DNA of 64,000 nucleotides from Allolobophora icterica (taxonomy: Eukaryota; Annelida; Clitellata; Crassiclitellata; Lumbricidae), in NCBI GenBank assembly GCA_963556255.1, contig OY744606.1:70160670-70224669 (forward strand), in the 5' to 3' direction. Each line of letters begins with the position of its first letter. Positions within the stretch are counted from its first letter, which is position 1. Below are positions 45,675 to 57,700 of the stretch, piece by piece. The notes under the pieces are model-generated. The model was given only the letters and a program-made list of their open reading frames with translations, was not told the DNA's origin and ran no database searches. The position numbers and the translations under genes are program-made.

Positions 45675-47236
45675 CATCAATCAATCAATCAATCCTTTTA
45701 TTGAAGCCATTTGAAGTACAAGGAAAATACAACATAAAAGTTTGAACTTTGGCAACAAGAGGAGACCCAAAAGGGATCTTGATCCCGCTTAACAGGGCCA
45801 CCTAGTTAACATTTATCGTAATACAAGTAAATGTCAGCACAATCAATACTTTTAACGGTAACATCGATCAAGTTATATGATCAGCAAGTAAAAGAAACAA
45901 TGATAGAACTCTTAACTAAAGAACTTAACTACCAGTACACATGGATTCCAACTAAGGTATACAGATCAATTGTCATTAGTTACAAAGAGATGGAAAAAAA
46001 ACAAACAAACAAAAACAAACAAACAACAGTGCCTGTGTAAATAAACACATAGGCCTAGGCCTAATGCAGTCATGTGAGTGCATCCAAGAGATAGAGTTTC
46101 AGTTTTTGTTTAAATTGATGCATAGTAGGTATACCAGTAACTTCAATAGGCAATGAATTCCAGAGTATCGGGCCACAGACTTTGATGCTATGCTGCTTAA
46201 CAGTAGTGTGGACACTACGTTGATGGTACTTGTTGAGCGATCGCGTGTAATGATTGTGTACGTCAGAATTTTTACAAAAACAATTTTTAAAATTCACAGG
46301 CAGTAGATTCGATTGAAATCTGAACATAAATAATCCAACTTGCAACTTATTTATGCATTCAAAAGGCAATATTCTCAAACTAAGAAATAACGGCAGAGTT
46401 GTAGCTCTAAAGGGTAAATTACATATAGTCCGAATGGCTCGCTTCTGCAGAGTTTTAAGAGTTGTTAAGCGAGTATGATACGTGGAAGCCCAGGAGATAT
46501 TACAATACGATATGTAAGGGTATATTAAGGAGTAGTACAAATTCACAAGTATATATTGCGGTAGAAGGTGCCGAATACGAGAAATTATACCAATATTTTT
46601 TGACATCTTTTTAGATATGACATTTATATGCTCACTCCATGTTAAGTGCTCATCAATGTGAACACCCAAAAATTTAGTAGAAGATACCCTAGTTATGTTT
46701 TGGTTATCAATATTGATATTTAGATTGCAAGTTGGAACACATTTCCTTCGTGAATGAAACAATATGAAATTCGTTTTCATGAGATTTAACGACAGTTTGT
46801 TGGCTTTAAACCATTCTCCTACTAGACTTAATTCGGCATTAATTTTATTAACCAGTACATCAATTGATTTATCTGACATAAACACATTAGTATCATCAGC
46901 AAACATAACGAAATGAAGCAATGAAGAGGCGTTTGAGATGTCATTCACATATATCAAAAACAGCAAAGGGCCTAAAACAGAACCCTGTGGTACACCACAG
47001 GTAACATCAGATACATAAGAAATATGTCCATTATATGAGACACATTGCCTTCTATTTCTTAAGTAGTCAGAAAGCCAGTTAAGACAAACTCCTCTGATGC
47101 CATAATGTTCAAGTTTCCTTATCAGAATGTCATGGTTCACAGTATCAAACGCTTTAGATAAATCAAAAAAGACACCCATAGAGAAGTGATTGTTTTTCCA
47201 TGACTTTCTCCTTACAACACCAGAGTGCAGCGCCAC
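45675..47236 (-). mobile_element. 5'-truncated non-LTR retrotransposon (CR1/Jockey group)
   Basis: The minus-strand frame 47236-46070 encodes the later two thirds of a reverse transcriptase and the C-terminal region: GVFFDLSKAFDT, GVPQGSVLGPLLFLIYVNDI and FADD at 112-115 of the frame. RHTRSLN-like and GPILWNSLP blocks follow. The endonuclease and first RT blocks are absent, as expected for 5' truncation; the frame has no true ATG start. The 3'UTR carries AATAAAAGG and ends in a (GATT)n tail at 45675-45697. The frame is open throughout, so the insertion is fairly recent. Confidence 0.88.
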
Positions 47237-47578
47237 AAGAAATAATTATTAGAAATTACAATAAATCATAAATGTGATTTGAAGCATGTTTTATTATCAA
47301 AATGGAAAGGGTGTGGATAAAAATCGGCTGAACTCGCGTGACGTCATTTGGGTACAGCCTCTTAAGCTACTCGTGTCGGAATCGTAGTCTGTTTCTATAA
47401 GCTATTTTTTATCTCAACCAATCACAGAAAAGAACATATCATTATATTCGCTAGTGTAGACCAAAGATGTTAATAGGTGGTGTAGACCCGCTGTAACAAG
47501 TAAATGGCGTCTATGGAGCGCAGCGCCCCTAGCGGCAAATATGTACAACGTCGTGTTTACATAACAATCCATGACAAT

Positions 47579-48463
47579 CAGTGATGGGCAATAGTTAACT
47601 AATAAGTTCCTAACTTTTAGTTTAACTAAAATGTCTTAGTTAAGGATGAAGTTTAACTAAAAAATAGTTTAGTTAACACCATAGTTTAACTAGTTTTGTA
47701 GTTGCTAAGTAAAAAGTTTACCTAAGAAATCAGCAATATGCAACTATTTTACTTGCTTATTGGACAGAATACATTTTGTAGTAAGGCACAGTGTTAGTAA
47801 TGACAGTCAGTGATGGGCAATAGTTAACTAAAAAGTTGCTAACGTTTAGTTTAACTAAAAAATTTTAGTTAAGGAAGAAGTTTAACTTTAAAAAAATAGT
47901 TTAGTTAAAACCATAGTTTAACTAAAAAATTTTAGTTGCTAACTAAAAGGTTTAACTAAAAAATCAGCAATATGCAACTATTTTTCCACAGTGAACATTG
48001 AACACTGTCAGCAAAAACATTGTAACACTGCATGGTTTTAGCATTAACGGCCAGTGATTTCAAATTCATACACTACTTACAGTACACATGTAACTGTATG
48101 CCAGAACACTACATATTGCATAGTTTGAAGGTGAAATTGTCATTGACGCTTTGCATTATTACAGTTCACTTAACGTCTTTTATTGTGAAAATGTTTCTCA
48201 TAAAAAGTTGGAAAAGTTTAACTACTTTTTTTAGTTTAGTTAACTAATTTCCAAAATCAGTTGCCAACTTTAGTTAAACTATTTTTTTTAGTTGGAAAAT
48301 AGTTTTAGTTTAACTAAAAAAATAGTTTAGTGCCCATCACTGATGACAGTACGCCTGTAACTGTATGCCTTGAACAGTACACATTGCATAGTTTGAAGGT
48401 GAAATTGTCACTGATGCTCTGCATTATTGCAGTTCACTTAACCTCTGTTATTGCCCATCACTG
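47579..48463. mobile_element. Outer hAT-type MITE (contains a nested copy)
   Basis: It begins CAGTGATGGGCAATAGTTAAC and ends TATTGCCCATCACTG. Its flanks are ATGACAAT (47571-47578) and ATAACAAT (48464-48471), 7 of 8 identical. It is interrupted by a second member of the same family at 47808-48342. Without that insert it is about 340 bp. Confidence 0.8.
47808..48342. mobile_element. Inner hAT-type MITE nested in its own family
   Basis: It begins CAGTGATGGGCAATAG and ends TAGTGCCCATCACTG, with an exact 8-bp target duplication ATGACAGT (47800-47807 and 48343-48350). Subterminal AGTTTAACTAAAA units repeat many times at both ends. The centre matches the outer element (GCATAGTTTGAAGGTGAAAT in both). 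Confidence 0.88.
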
Positions 48464-48507
48464 ATAACAATGTCTGTTAGAACCACTGCAAATTAACCTC
48501 GAATGCT

Positions 48508-48778
48508 TACTAACCCAATTTGCCTAGCTTCTTCTTCTTCATGAGGTACTTTGTGAAATGCCTTGGCAAAATCTAGGTAAATTATATCTACAGGTTTTCG
48601 GAACTCCTAGCAGCCTTCGGAAAATCCATGTTGACTGCCATTTATAATATCGTGCCCATTGAAATGTTTAACTGTACTATCCTTCATTATTCTTTCCAGG
48701 ACCTTGCACATCACACTAGTAAAACTGACTGGTCTGTGGTTCTCTGGTTCACTTCTAATTCCCTTTTTCAACAATAGC

Positions 48779-48780
<2 letters not shown>
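48508..48780 (-). pseudogene. Broken LINE reverse transcriptase fragment
   Basis: The minus strand reads ENHRPVSFTSVMCKVLERIM and INGSQHGFSEGC, then a stop, then VDIIYLDFAKAFHKVPH. These are RT blocks 1-3 of a CR1/Jockey-like element, with an internal deletion, a stop, and a (CA)n expansion at the upstream end. Confidence 0.75.

Positions 48781-48860
<80 letters not shown>
48781..48860 (+). repeat. (TG)n microsatellite
   Basis: Forty TG units, uninterrupted, abut the RT fragment. Confidence 0.97.
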
Positions 48861-48861
<1 letters not shown>

Positions 48862-48976
48862 ACCAGTAGTTAAAAGAAAGCATGAACTCATTTGTCTGCC
48901 TAGCCACTTGAATGTAGTGAAAACTAGTAGTTAGTCACTGAATGTTACACATTTCTCATTATAAGTTGCTACTGTA

Positions 48977-49423
48977 GTGTTTCACAACAGTAATATTAGC
49001 ATTATGTGTACTACAGGCATTACTTTGAAACGATATTGGGTGGCTGTGAATAAGAAGAAACAACTTAGATGGAAGTGTTCCGAATGTCTCAAACAGAAAG
49101 CATCTCTAAAGAGGAAGACAGAAGTACTCGGATCAACCCTTAGCCTCCAGTCAACAACCTCTAAAGTCGCTCATATGAAAAAACATTTGCCAACTCATCC
49201 AAACATCTTTGTTTTTTTTAATGCGTTAAAAATAGTGCAGGCAAAAACAGAGATGGACATTTCAAAGGTAGAAGTAGGTGTGGAACCCCCTGTTCGCAAG
49301 CCTAAACTAGTGAAATTCGAAGCCAAAATCGAAGAGTCCTACAAAAAACACGTAGATGGCCAAATAACTACCGACCGCTTGTTGAGTATCGTTCGGTATC
49401 ACACTAATGTATGTAAGAAATAA
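48977..49423 (+). pseudogene. Possible FLYWCH/MULE transposase-derived fragment
   Basis: A 148-residue open frame contains RWKCSECLKQKASLKRKTEV, which could be the middle of a FLYWCH-type finger, then THPNIFVFFNALKIVQAKTEM and a basic segment VRKPKLVKFEAKIEESYKKH. The last two resemble the C-terminal part of MULE-transposase/FLYWCH proteins. No catalytic domain is present and no intron signals were found. It may be a transposon remnant; the assignment is tentative. Confidence 0.35.
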
Positions 49424-49817
49424 CTCAAAGTGGAAATGACAACCTAGATGATGTGTGCCAGGTATATAGTAGGCACTATGGATGAAATGTGTCGCTTACT
49501 TTAGCAAACCTATGTTTCTGCCCATTCACCTTTGATGACAACATCTTGTAATGTTTTGGGCATAATAGCAATCCCTGAAGCCTCGCTCGAGTTAAAATCA
49601 ATCGAACCAACTCGTCTGCTGGATATAGGTAATCCATGTATGTTATTTTATTCTATGTATGAGTGATTTGTGTGCTTTGTTTAAATGGGACAAATATATA
49701 GCAAACATTTACATAGTTCATTAGTAGTAATGGTCTAGTTATAAGATTTCAAGCCTCAGAGCTCCTGATTCTAGATAATCTACCGCTCTACGACCTTCCA
49801 GCGTCCTCACGTCTAGA

Positions 49818-49818
<1 letters not shown>

Positions 49819-49912
<94 letters not shown>

Positions 49913-49916
49913 TCTC

Positions 49917-49952
<36 letters not shown>
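49819..49952 (+). repeat. (CT)n microsatellite
   Basis: About 65 CT units with three A interruptions. Confidence 0.97.
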
Positions 49953-50604
49953 ACTAGGCTTTAAGGCAGATATTAATGTCAATATGCATAATTTTTATCA
50001 ACTGGAATGTGCATTTGCGTATGATAACGTGGATGTAACTTTGTTCAGAATTCTTAAAGATGCCTATATTACCTTACGTATAGCACCATACTAAGATTAC
50101 TATGCTGTATATACATTGTACAGAAGAGTTGTTTTATGCAGGTCTTTTAACACATGTTCTACATAGGCCTACGACTTCATTGTATGACTTTGGGGCTTTA
50201 CAGTATAGGCTGCATGAAACCAGTTGGCACTACATTAAGAATACTCCATTGTGTATACATTTGGCGCAAATGTTGGATTATGCAGTTTTTGTAGCATATG
50301 TTTTTATATAGACCTATATTTTTTACTGTGGCCCTTAGGACCTTAGGATCTAAACATAAGTGTGGGATCATACGGACCGCTATAGGCATTTCATTTATAT
50401 GGGATTACCTGTTCCTTCTGACTTTGTTTACTATCTACCTTCGTGGTGAATAAACGTACATATTAACACAATGTCATGTTTTATATGGTCATCCTAAGTC
50501 TAGGTTTTATATAAAAGATATCGTTGGCAATACAGAAATGCGAGAAAACCATATATTCGTTATGATGCAGCGTCGTAGTAATTTTTGTAATTGAAATTGT
50601 AATT

Positions 50605-50760
50605 GAACATTTATGTAGCACCACTCACATCAGCGGCGCTCTCGACCCACATCACTGCCAAAACTGGCAAAAAGAAATGTTTTCAAGCGTCTACGGAACT
50701 GAAGTAGTCTACTGACTCTATTGCAATCCCGTCTCCCTGAAAGTAATAAATTTTTCGCAA
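50605..50760 (-). repeat. 3' fragment of a LINE
   Basis: On the minus strand, CGTAGACGCTTGAAAACATT and GGCAGTGATGTGGGTCGAGA match the LINE end at 31660-31720 in the opposite orientation. Confidence 0.55.
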
Positions 50761-50902
50761 ATAAAATTGTTTTTTAAGTCGACCTATATTTTATAAATCG
50801 GCCAATCACTGCGCAGCACCACCGTTTTGTTGCGGCCAATGACAGCAAGGCAAAAGATATATAAGAGGTCGTTGCTTATTTCCACGGATATTATATTGAT
50901 CA

Positions 50903-51080
50903 AGTAAGTAAGTATATTCTTTATTACACCATTAGCAAACGCACAATGGGACAGACGCTAGAAGCATTGATTGTAAAACGTTGAAGTAATAATAAATCGA
51001 AATAAAAATGATAAAATAAGTAATTAAAAAAGCAAGTGTTTTCTTATCATTTATGCAGTAATCTAGCAATGTAACCCTTC
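50903..51080 (-). repeat. LINE-type 3' tail
   Basis: CAAGTAAGTAAGTATATTCTTTATTACACC begins a segment that matches the tail at 33942 (both contain TAGCAAA(A)CGCACA). Confidence 0.5.
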
Positions 51081-51499
51081 CCTGTCAAAAGATCACATCG
51101 TGGCATCTCATTGCGCATATCGCACGTGTTAAACTGCGCCAGATATAAGGGTCCACGTCCAGTCCCGGACGCGTCGCCTTACGAGGGCCTAGGCATCGAC
51201 TACCACGAGTTCCAGGCTGAAGACACGGACACTTACGACATCTGTCGACACTTTCCGGAGTGTATTTGTATAATCTGTATTTGTAATTACTGTGCTGATA
51301 CTGCAATTACGCCATACATTTATACTATTTTGGGCGATATTCGGGAAACAGAAAAATATCGCGTTCTGTTTACATAACAAATGCATTCATTTAATTATTG
51401 TTATGAAGGAAAACCGGCGAGGTAAAAATTTCCTTTGGAGATATAAAAACATAATATTATTTAATATCAGGCGTAAAAAATTGAAGCGGAGCGACATCT

Positions 51500-51740
51500 A
51501 TTTATTTTATTCCTATTTATTCCGGATATTTCTATAGCGCCTCTCGAAGTCAACTACTACTCAGAGGCGCTCCCGACTACAGCATTTGATACTGTGCCGG
51601 AATTTTCACGCCGAAGCGCCACGAGAAATTGCGAGTGAAGGACTTGCCCAAGGTCCGTACGCAGCGGCTAGAGTGGGATTCGAACCTGCAACCCTCCGGT
51701 CACAAGGCGCCGAACTTACCACTGAGCCACCACGCCCCAC
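51500..51740 (-). mobile_element. tRNA-derived SINE, copy 2
   Basis: It is a full-length minus-strand copy of the 25690 SINE, with B box GGTTCGAATCCCACTC and tail GGCGCTATAGAAATATCCGG. It is flanked by a 9-bp target duplication, GCGACATCT (51491-51499 and 51741-51749), so both ends are certain. Confidence 0.93.
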
Positions 51741-52550
51741 GCGACATCTGTGGATAAGTGTCAAACGGATATACAATATACTTCTGAGTAAATAATGAGG
51801 GGCGCTATAATAAATTTTCAAAATGAATGAATGATCGAATGAATGAATGAATGTTATAAATTCCACTGAATTCCTGGGCACAAAAACATATTAGGCTATA
51901 TTGAACAGCATCTAAACTTAAGGAGCATATAAAACATCTCTAATATTGGTACTGTTGGTACTAATACTATATTGGTATAATACTCTATCGCTCTTCTAAA
52001 TCAATTGTTTTCTCTATCAGGCCTGTACTTTGTTGTTCTCTTATTTACCCATACTTATAGCTCATTGTTATCCCATTTAAATCGAACCTTAATAGATTAC
52101 TTACCCTTAAAAAATTAAAAAACAGCCCGTTATATAGGCGACATTCCTTACGCAGGTCATATTGACCAAGGTTTCAGAGACTTTGGTTTGTTAAAGATTG
52201 ATCAAATTAGGTATCTATACATATAGTTTCCTTATATGCAAATTTGTCCGTCGTACTGACGCTACGTCACAAACAGCTTCTGTTCTATTGTGAAACATAA
52301 ACCGGTTGTCTTGACGACGGTCGTCTTGACGACGGCGATCAGAGCATTTTAACAAACGATGTATATAGGCCTATAATGATACACTGTCGTCACGTCATAA
52401 TTATGACGGGCAAATACACTAGTATGCAAATAGGAGTCTTTATGTATCGCTACGATCATGGCCTCTTACCACTTGTCTTCAATAATCTCTTTAATCACAC
52501 CTCTGATCACCACCCCTACCTTACGAGAAATTTGACTTCTTATGTTCCCC

Positions 52551-52640
52551 AAATAGAATAGAATAGAATATTCTTTATTAGAACCAATTGCAAACCGCAT
52601 TTTGGTGTAGGCCCTGCAGCAAATTATACGTGTTTAGACA
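52551..52640 (-). repeat. Retroposon tail (AATAG)n
   Basis: AATAGAATAGAATAGAATATTCTTTATTAG is the reverse of a 3' end with AATAAAGAATA plus a pentamer tail. It is similar in layout to the one at 16431. Confidence 0.45.
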
Positions 52641-52914
52641 GTTTATATATGACTGCTAAGCTAGGCCTATTAATGACAGTACTGCTAATATTTGTCTCAA
52701 ACATATCCCGTTAATATTGATTTTTACTCAATGGGCAAACTAAGCTGCATAATAGAGCATCCCGATGATGAATGTTTTTTCTAGTCAAGCTATCAGCGGT
52801 GGGTATTTCTAGGTCATGAGCTCGATCGTGGGCGCAGGAGGTGGTACACACAAATAGGGCCTACTCGATTATGCTCTATTCAGTGTACTGTATCCCATTC
52901 CTGGAACCTTCTTC

Positions 52915-53265
52915 CTCGAGTCGGCGGTAATACCATTTCGGCGAATCGGGATTCGGCGATTCGCTACGAACAGCATTTTCGGCGATACGGGTTTTTATCA
53001 CAAAATAGTTTCGGCGATTCGGGCGGTAGTAGCATTTCGGCGATTCGGGATTCGGCGATTCGCTACGAACAGCATTTTCGGCGATACGGGTTTTCTTCAC
53101 AAAATAGTTTCGGCGATTCGGGCGGTAGTAGCATTTCGGCGATTCGGGATTCGGCGATTCGCTACGAACAGCATTTTCGGTGATACGGGCTTTCCTCACA
53201 AAATAGTTTCGGCGATCCGGCGGTTATACCATTTCGGCGATTCGGGATTCGGCGATTCGCTACGC
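52915..53265. repeat. 99-bp minisatellite, about 3.5 copies
   Basis: The landmark CGATTCGGGATTCGGCGATT occurs at 52942 (one change), 53041, 53140 and 53238, a period of 98-99 bp. Within each unit TTCGGCGAT is itself repeated. Since 99 is a multiple of three, the minus strand stays open and reads a 33-residue repeat (RIAENAVRSESPNPESPKCY). Confidence 0.88.
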
Positions 53266-53514
53266 GCCCATCTATTCACTCCGACCCCGATCGCATAACC
53301 GTGAGATCCCTATAGAGCCGATGCGCTGACCAGGAAGAACTTTATTTTGCGAATGCTCTACTTACGAGCATGCCCCTCTGGCCCCTTTGGGTCTGGCTGA
53401 TGTTTCGTAGATAGTTAGCCTACCATTCTTTTATGTTTCATGCACATGCTAATATTTATAACATGTTTGTTAGCCGCTGTGCGTTTGCAGGCGGATCATT
53501 AAAGTACATACCTA

Positions 53515-53516
<2 letters not shown>

Positions 53517-53578
<62 letters not shown>
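53517..53578 (+). repeat. (TA)n microsatellite
   Basis: Thirty TA units; a second shorter TA run lies at 53734-53768. Confidence 0.95.
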
Positions 53579-53579
<1 letters not shown>

Positions 53580-53722
53580 CATCCTTCTCTGAAACTGTCA
53601 CTACGTGTAGGGATCTCGACCAAGTCCTTAGAAAAAGTTGATTGGTTACTAGTCATCAGTTATTGGCGCTCAAGAAGATATCAATATAATAAACCGTACA
53701 GAATATAGGGGCCTACGGAAGA

Positions 53723-53774
<52 letters not shown>

Positions 53775-53919
53775 GATGAAATGCACTGAATTACCTATGA
53801 CCACCATTTAGATCAGCCGATTAGTCAGAACAAAGATAGGTCTGCAATTTATTGTTTACCTCAGAGAACATAGGCCTAGATCCGCATCGCTTCTGAGATA
53901 TGCTTTTAAGACGCTATAT

Positions 53920-54134
53920 TACATACATGCATACATACAAACATACCACACACATACATGCGTACATATATAATTATATATATATACATACATACTTACA
54001 AACAATCAGACATAGGTGCACACATACATGTAACCAGACATACACACATACTGACAGACATACATAACATACATACACACATAGGCCCCTACACATGTAT
54101 AAATACAGACAGACAGATAGACAGATATACACAT
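53920..54134 (+). repeat. Degenerate ACAT/ACAG array, target of the LTR element
   Basis: Imperfect ACATACAT and ACAGACAG units run up to the left LTR and resume for a few units after the right LTR (59998-60010). Confidence 0.75.
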
Positions 54135-54622
54135 TGTTAGATGTTGCCCTCTTGGTCCATATGTACTCTCCCGTGTCTGAGTCGCACTTGACCGGCTCCT
54201 TGAGAGGAGCGGCCCGGGAAAGTACTATATAAGGGAAGGAGGCCCTAGGATTGTCGAGTTTGGCCTTTGTTCGTGACCTGACGAGGTCTTTTCTGTTTCG
54301 AGTATTTTTAAAGGCCAAGTCTCGAGTTGTACGCATGTTAATTAAGTAAATGCCGTATGAGGCTTAACTGCGTTATATTTCGTTGTTTCGTGTCCACTGT
54401 GACCAACAATGCTGATTACCGAGTTTACCGTATTTGAACTCTTATAATTACGAAGAAGAGACACGTTTGTAATACTTCTTTGCTGTATCGTCTTCTGATG
54501 TTCTGGACGGTTTGCTCCTTTGAAATGGTAGCCTTATTCGTACTATTGTAATTTTAAATAAAACTACAAAATTCATACTCCTAGTTCGAGCTTATTACTA
54601 TTTAATTCATTGGGACCTAACA
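54135..54622 (+). repeat. Left LTR (488 bp)
   Basis: It begins TGTTAGATG and ends GGACCTAACA. It carries a TATA box (TATATAAG at 54226-54233) and an AATAAA at 54557-54562, the expected promoter and poly(A) signals. Confidence 0.96.
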
Positions 54623-54624
54623 TA

Positions 54625-54642
54625 TGGGGGCCCGTCCGAAGC
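54625..54642 (+). promoter_or_regulatory. Primer binding site (tRNA-Pro-like)
   Basis: TGGGGGCCCGTCCGAAGC lies 2 bp after the left LTR. It resembles the TGGGGGCTCGTCC primer site complementary to tRNA-Pro. Confidence 0.75.
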
Positions 54643-54738
54643 GGTTGATTTTCTTATATAAAGTCTAAATTTCTTAGTGGGTGTGGTCAAAGTAGCACTT
54701 TTGATACATATTTTTGCTTGCGAATTTGAGTTTTCATA

Positions 54739-57700
54739 ATGGAAACTCCAGTGGCAGCGAAGTCATTAACGCGGGACGATATTTTCGATATGTCGGTCGA
54801 CGAATTGAAATTGGAAATGGAGCGTTTAGGCCAGGACACGAAAGGCCTCGGTAAGGCACAATTGCAGAAGGGCTTAGATAAAATAGTTTCTGTAATTTCG
54901 CCGAAAGACGACCTGAAGTGTAAAGCGTTAGAACTTGAAGCACAAAAAGAGGAGAAAGACAAAGCGAGGGAGTTTGAATTAACTAAGATTAAATTGGCTC
55001 AAGAAGCGCAAGAAAGGGCTCAGGAAAAACAAGCTGAGGCACAGGAGAGAAAAGAAAGAATTGCAGCTGAGGAAAGAAAGGAAAGGAGAGAGGCTCAGGA
55101 AAAACAAGTTGAGGAAAGAAAGGAAATGAGAGAGGCAGAGGAGCGAAGAAATAGATTTGAAGCTGAAGAGAAAGATAAACAAAGACAGTTTCAACTTGAT
55201 TTAAAACGCTTGGGAGGATATTGGGTTGAAACAGAGGAAGTGCGCGTGGCCGATAAGTTTCAAATGTCGACGGCTGTTAAATTTGTGCCTAAATTCGATG
55301 AAGGTGATGTTGAACATTACCTTATGGCTTTTGAAAAAGCTATGCTCATTCATAAATGTCCTAAGGATAAATGGCCAGCGCTCGTGCATACGCAGTTAAC
55401 TGGAAAAGCTCAAAAAGTGTTTTCCGCGCTGTCACTTGAGGAGTGTCAAGACTATGATGTTCTGAAGCGCGCATTACTGACTGCATATGCTCGAGTGCCC
55501 GAATACTATCGTCAACGTTTTCGTACACTTAAGAAAGGAGATTTAGAAACATATTCAAATTTTGCTTTTCGAATGAGTCTGCCTTTTCAGAGCTGGTTGG
55601 ACGGTGAAAATGCATTCAATGATGTTGACAAAATGAGGGAGGTTTTTCTATTAGAGCAGTTTGTGAATTGTTTGTCTACGGACATTCATAGATGGATTAT
55701 TGAAAGGAAACCCGGATCCTTGGCTGTGGCGTCTAAATTAGCAGATGAGTATGCGGTTTTGTTTAAACCATATAACGTTGGACCTGTGATTGGGGCTAAA
55801 GTACAATCAGATTTGCATGTGGTTGACAGTGGTCGGAATTTGGGACAGGTATATCGTAGTCCTCCAATTAGTCCAAGTGGTTCTAGGAAGCAGGTTTCTT
55901 TTGGTAAAGAGTTTGGAGGTGCAGTTTCTTGCAGATTTTGCCATAAAAGTGGTCATACTATTTCACAATGTTGGAAGTTCAACGGGAAGAATGAGAAACG
56001 ATCACAAGGAGTAGACAAATTTTCGAGCTGGGATTCTCCTAATGTGGGCCTAGTACAGGATATGCAGCAGGAGGTGGTTTCCTCTCAAGTACATGTTAAA
56101 TATTTGCCTTATTGTGAACAAGCTTTGTTGTGTCAAAATGAGGGTTCACTGCGTAGGTTAACAATTCTGCGAGATACAGGTGCATTACAGTCTTTGATAA
56201 GCAGTGATAGACTTGGTCCAGGCGACTATGTTGAAACGGACGACATGCGTCTTATTCAGGGAGTGGTTGGTGAGCCTATAGAAATTCCCTTAGTTGTGGT
56301 TCGGATTTATAGTGCGTATGTGTCTGGAGCTGTCTTGTGCGGGTTAGTTCAGAAATTGCCTGGGGGTATTGACTTGTTACTGGGCAATGACTTGATAAAT
56401 TTACCGCCAGTGGACGTCGCTGTTGTTACTAGAGCGCAGACTGTAGGGGATTGTGTGGATGCAGTGAATAATGCAGTGAACTTTCAGGACCTTTCGTCGG
56501 GGTCATTGAAGTGTGACGAGTTTGAATCGGAGACATACGGTCTTAATGAATTGTTCGAACAGTCAGGTAGCAGTATGCCAGGTGTTGGTGATTTTGTTTC
56601 AAGAAAAGAATTGATTAATTTGCAGCGTGCGGATGTTTCTCTTCGTTCATTGTTTGATTTGGCGTCTTCGAATGTACAAGAGAGTCGACGCAATTTCTAT
56701 GAGGTGCGTCATGATGTATTGACAAGACATTGGACGAATAGGGTTACGCCTGAGAATTTTGGGTTGACTCAGATAGTTGTACCTTTTGGATTACGAACTA
56801 AGTTGTTATGTGTGGCTCATGATATTCCGTCTAGTGGGCATTTGGGAACTCAGAAAACGCTGGACAGACTGTTGCGACATTTTTGGTGGCCTGGTGTTTT
56901 TAAACAGGTTAGAGAATATTGTCGCACTTGTGATGTATGTCAGCGTTTGGGAAAGGGTGCTGAACAGATTCGTGCCCCTTTAATTAATTTACCTGTGGTT
57001 GATAGGCCGTTTTCCCGACTTTCCATGGACGTGGTGGGTCCTTTGAGTATTTGTGATAGGTCTCGCAATAGATTTATCCTCACGATAATGGATTTGGCAA
57101 CTCACTATCCGTTGGCATTTCCTTTGCGAACACATACCGCTCAGGAAGTGGCTAAAGCACTCATAAGTGTTTTCACTATGTTTGGCTTTCCTGACGAGTT
57201 ATTATCAGATTGTGGCTCTGAATTTATGTCTGATCTAATGCAGATATTTTTGCATGAGTGTCAGGTCTTCCAAATGAAGAGTTCGCCATTTCATCCTCAA
57301 ACAAATGGATGTCTTGAACGCTTTCACAGAACGTTGAAGGATATGCTGAAGGCAGTTGGGGAGCAGTTTCCTGGTTCCTGGGATGAAATCCTGCCATGGG
57401 TTTTGTTTGCGTATCGAGAAGTACCGGTACAAGGTTTGGGTTTTTCTGCCTTTGATTTAACCTTTGGTCGAGATGTAAAGGGACCTTTACAATTAATCAA
57501 GCGAAGTTGGTTAAAGGATGACATTGTGAATGATTTGTCGAAGTCTAATTTAATTGATTTTGTTCTGGATTTGCGAGAACGTATTCGAACGGGAATGCAA
57601 GTTGTAAATGATAATGAAATGATTGCTAAATCCAAGTCGAAACTATGGTATGATAGAAAGGCTCAAATGGTTGTGTTTAATGAAGGTGATAAAGTGTTGC

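Noticed and set aside
48607..48934. Frames with THTHTH or CVCVCV runs
   Set aside because: The runs come from the (TG)n microsatellite; only the flanking RT fragment on the minus strand is real.
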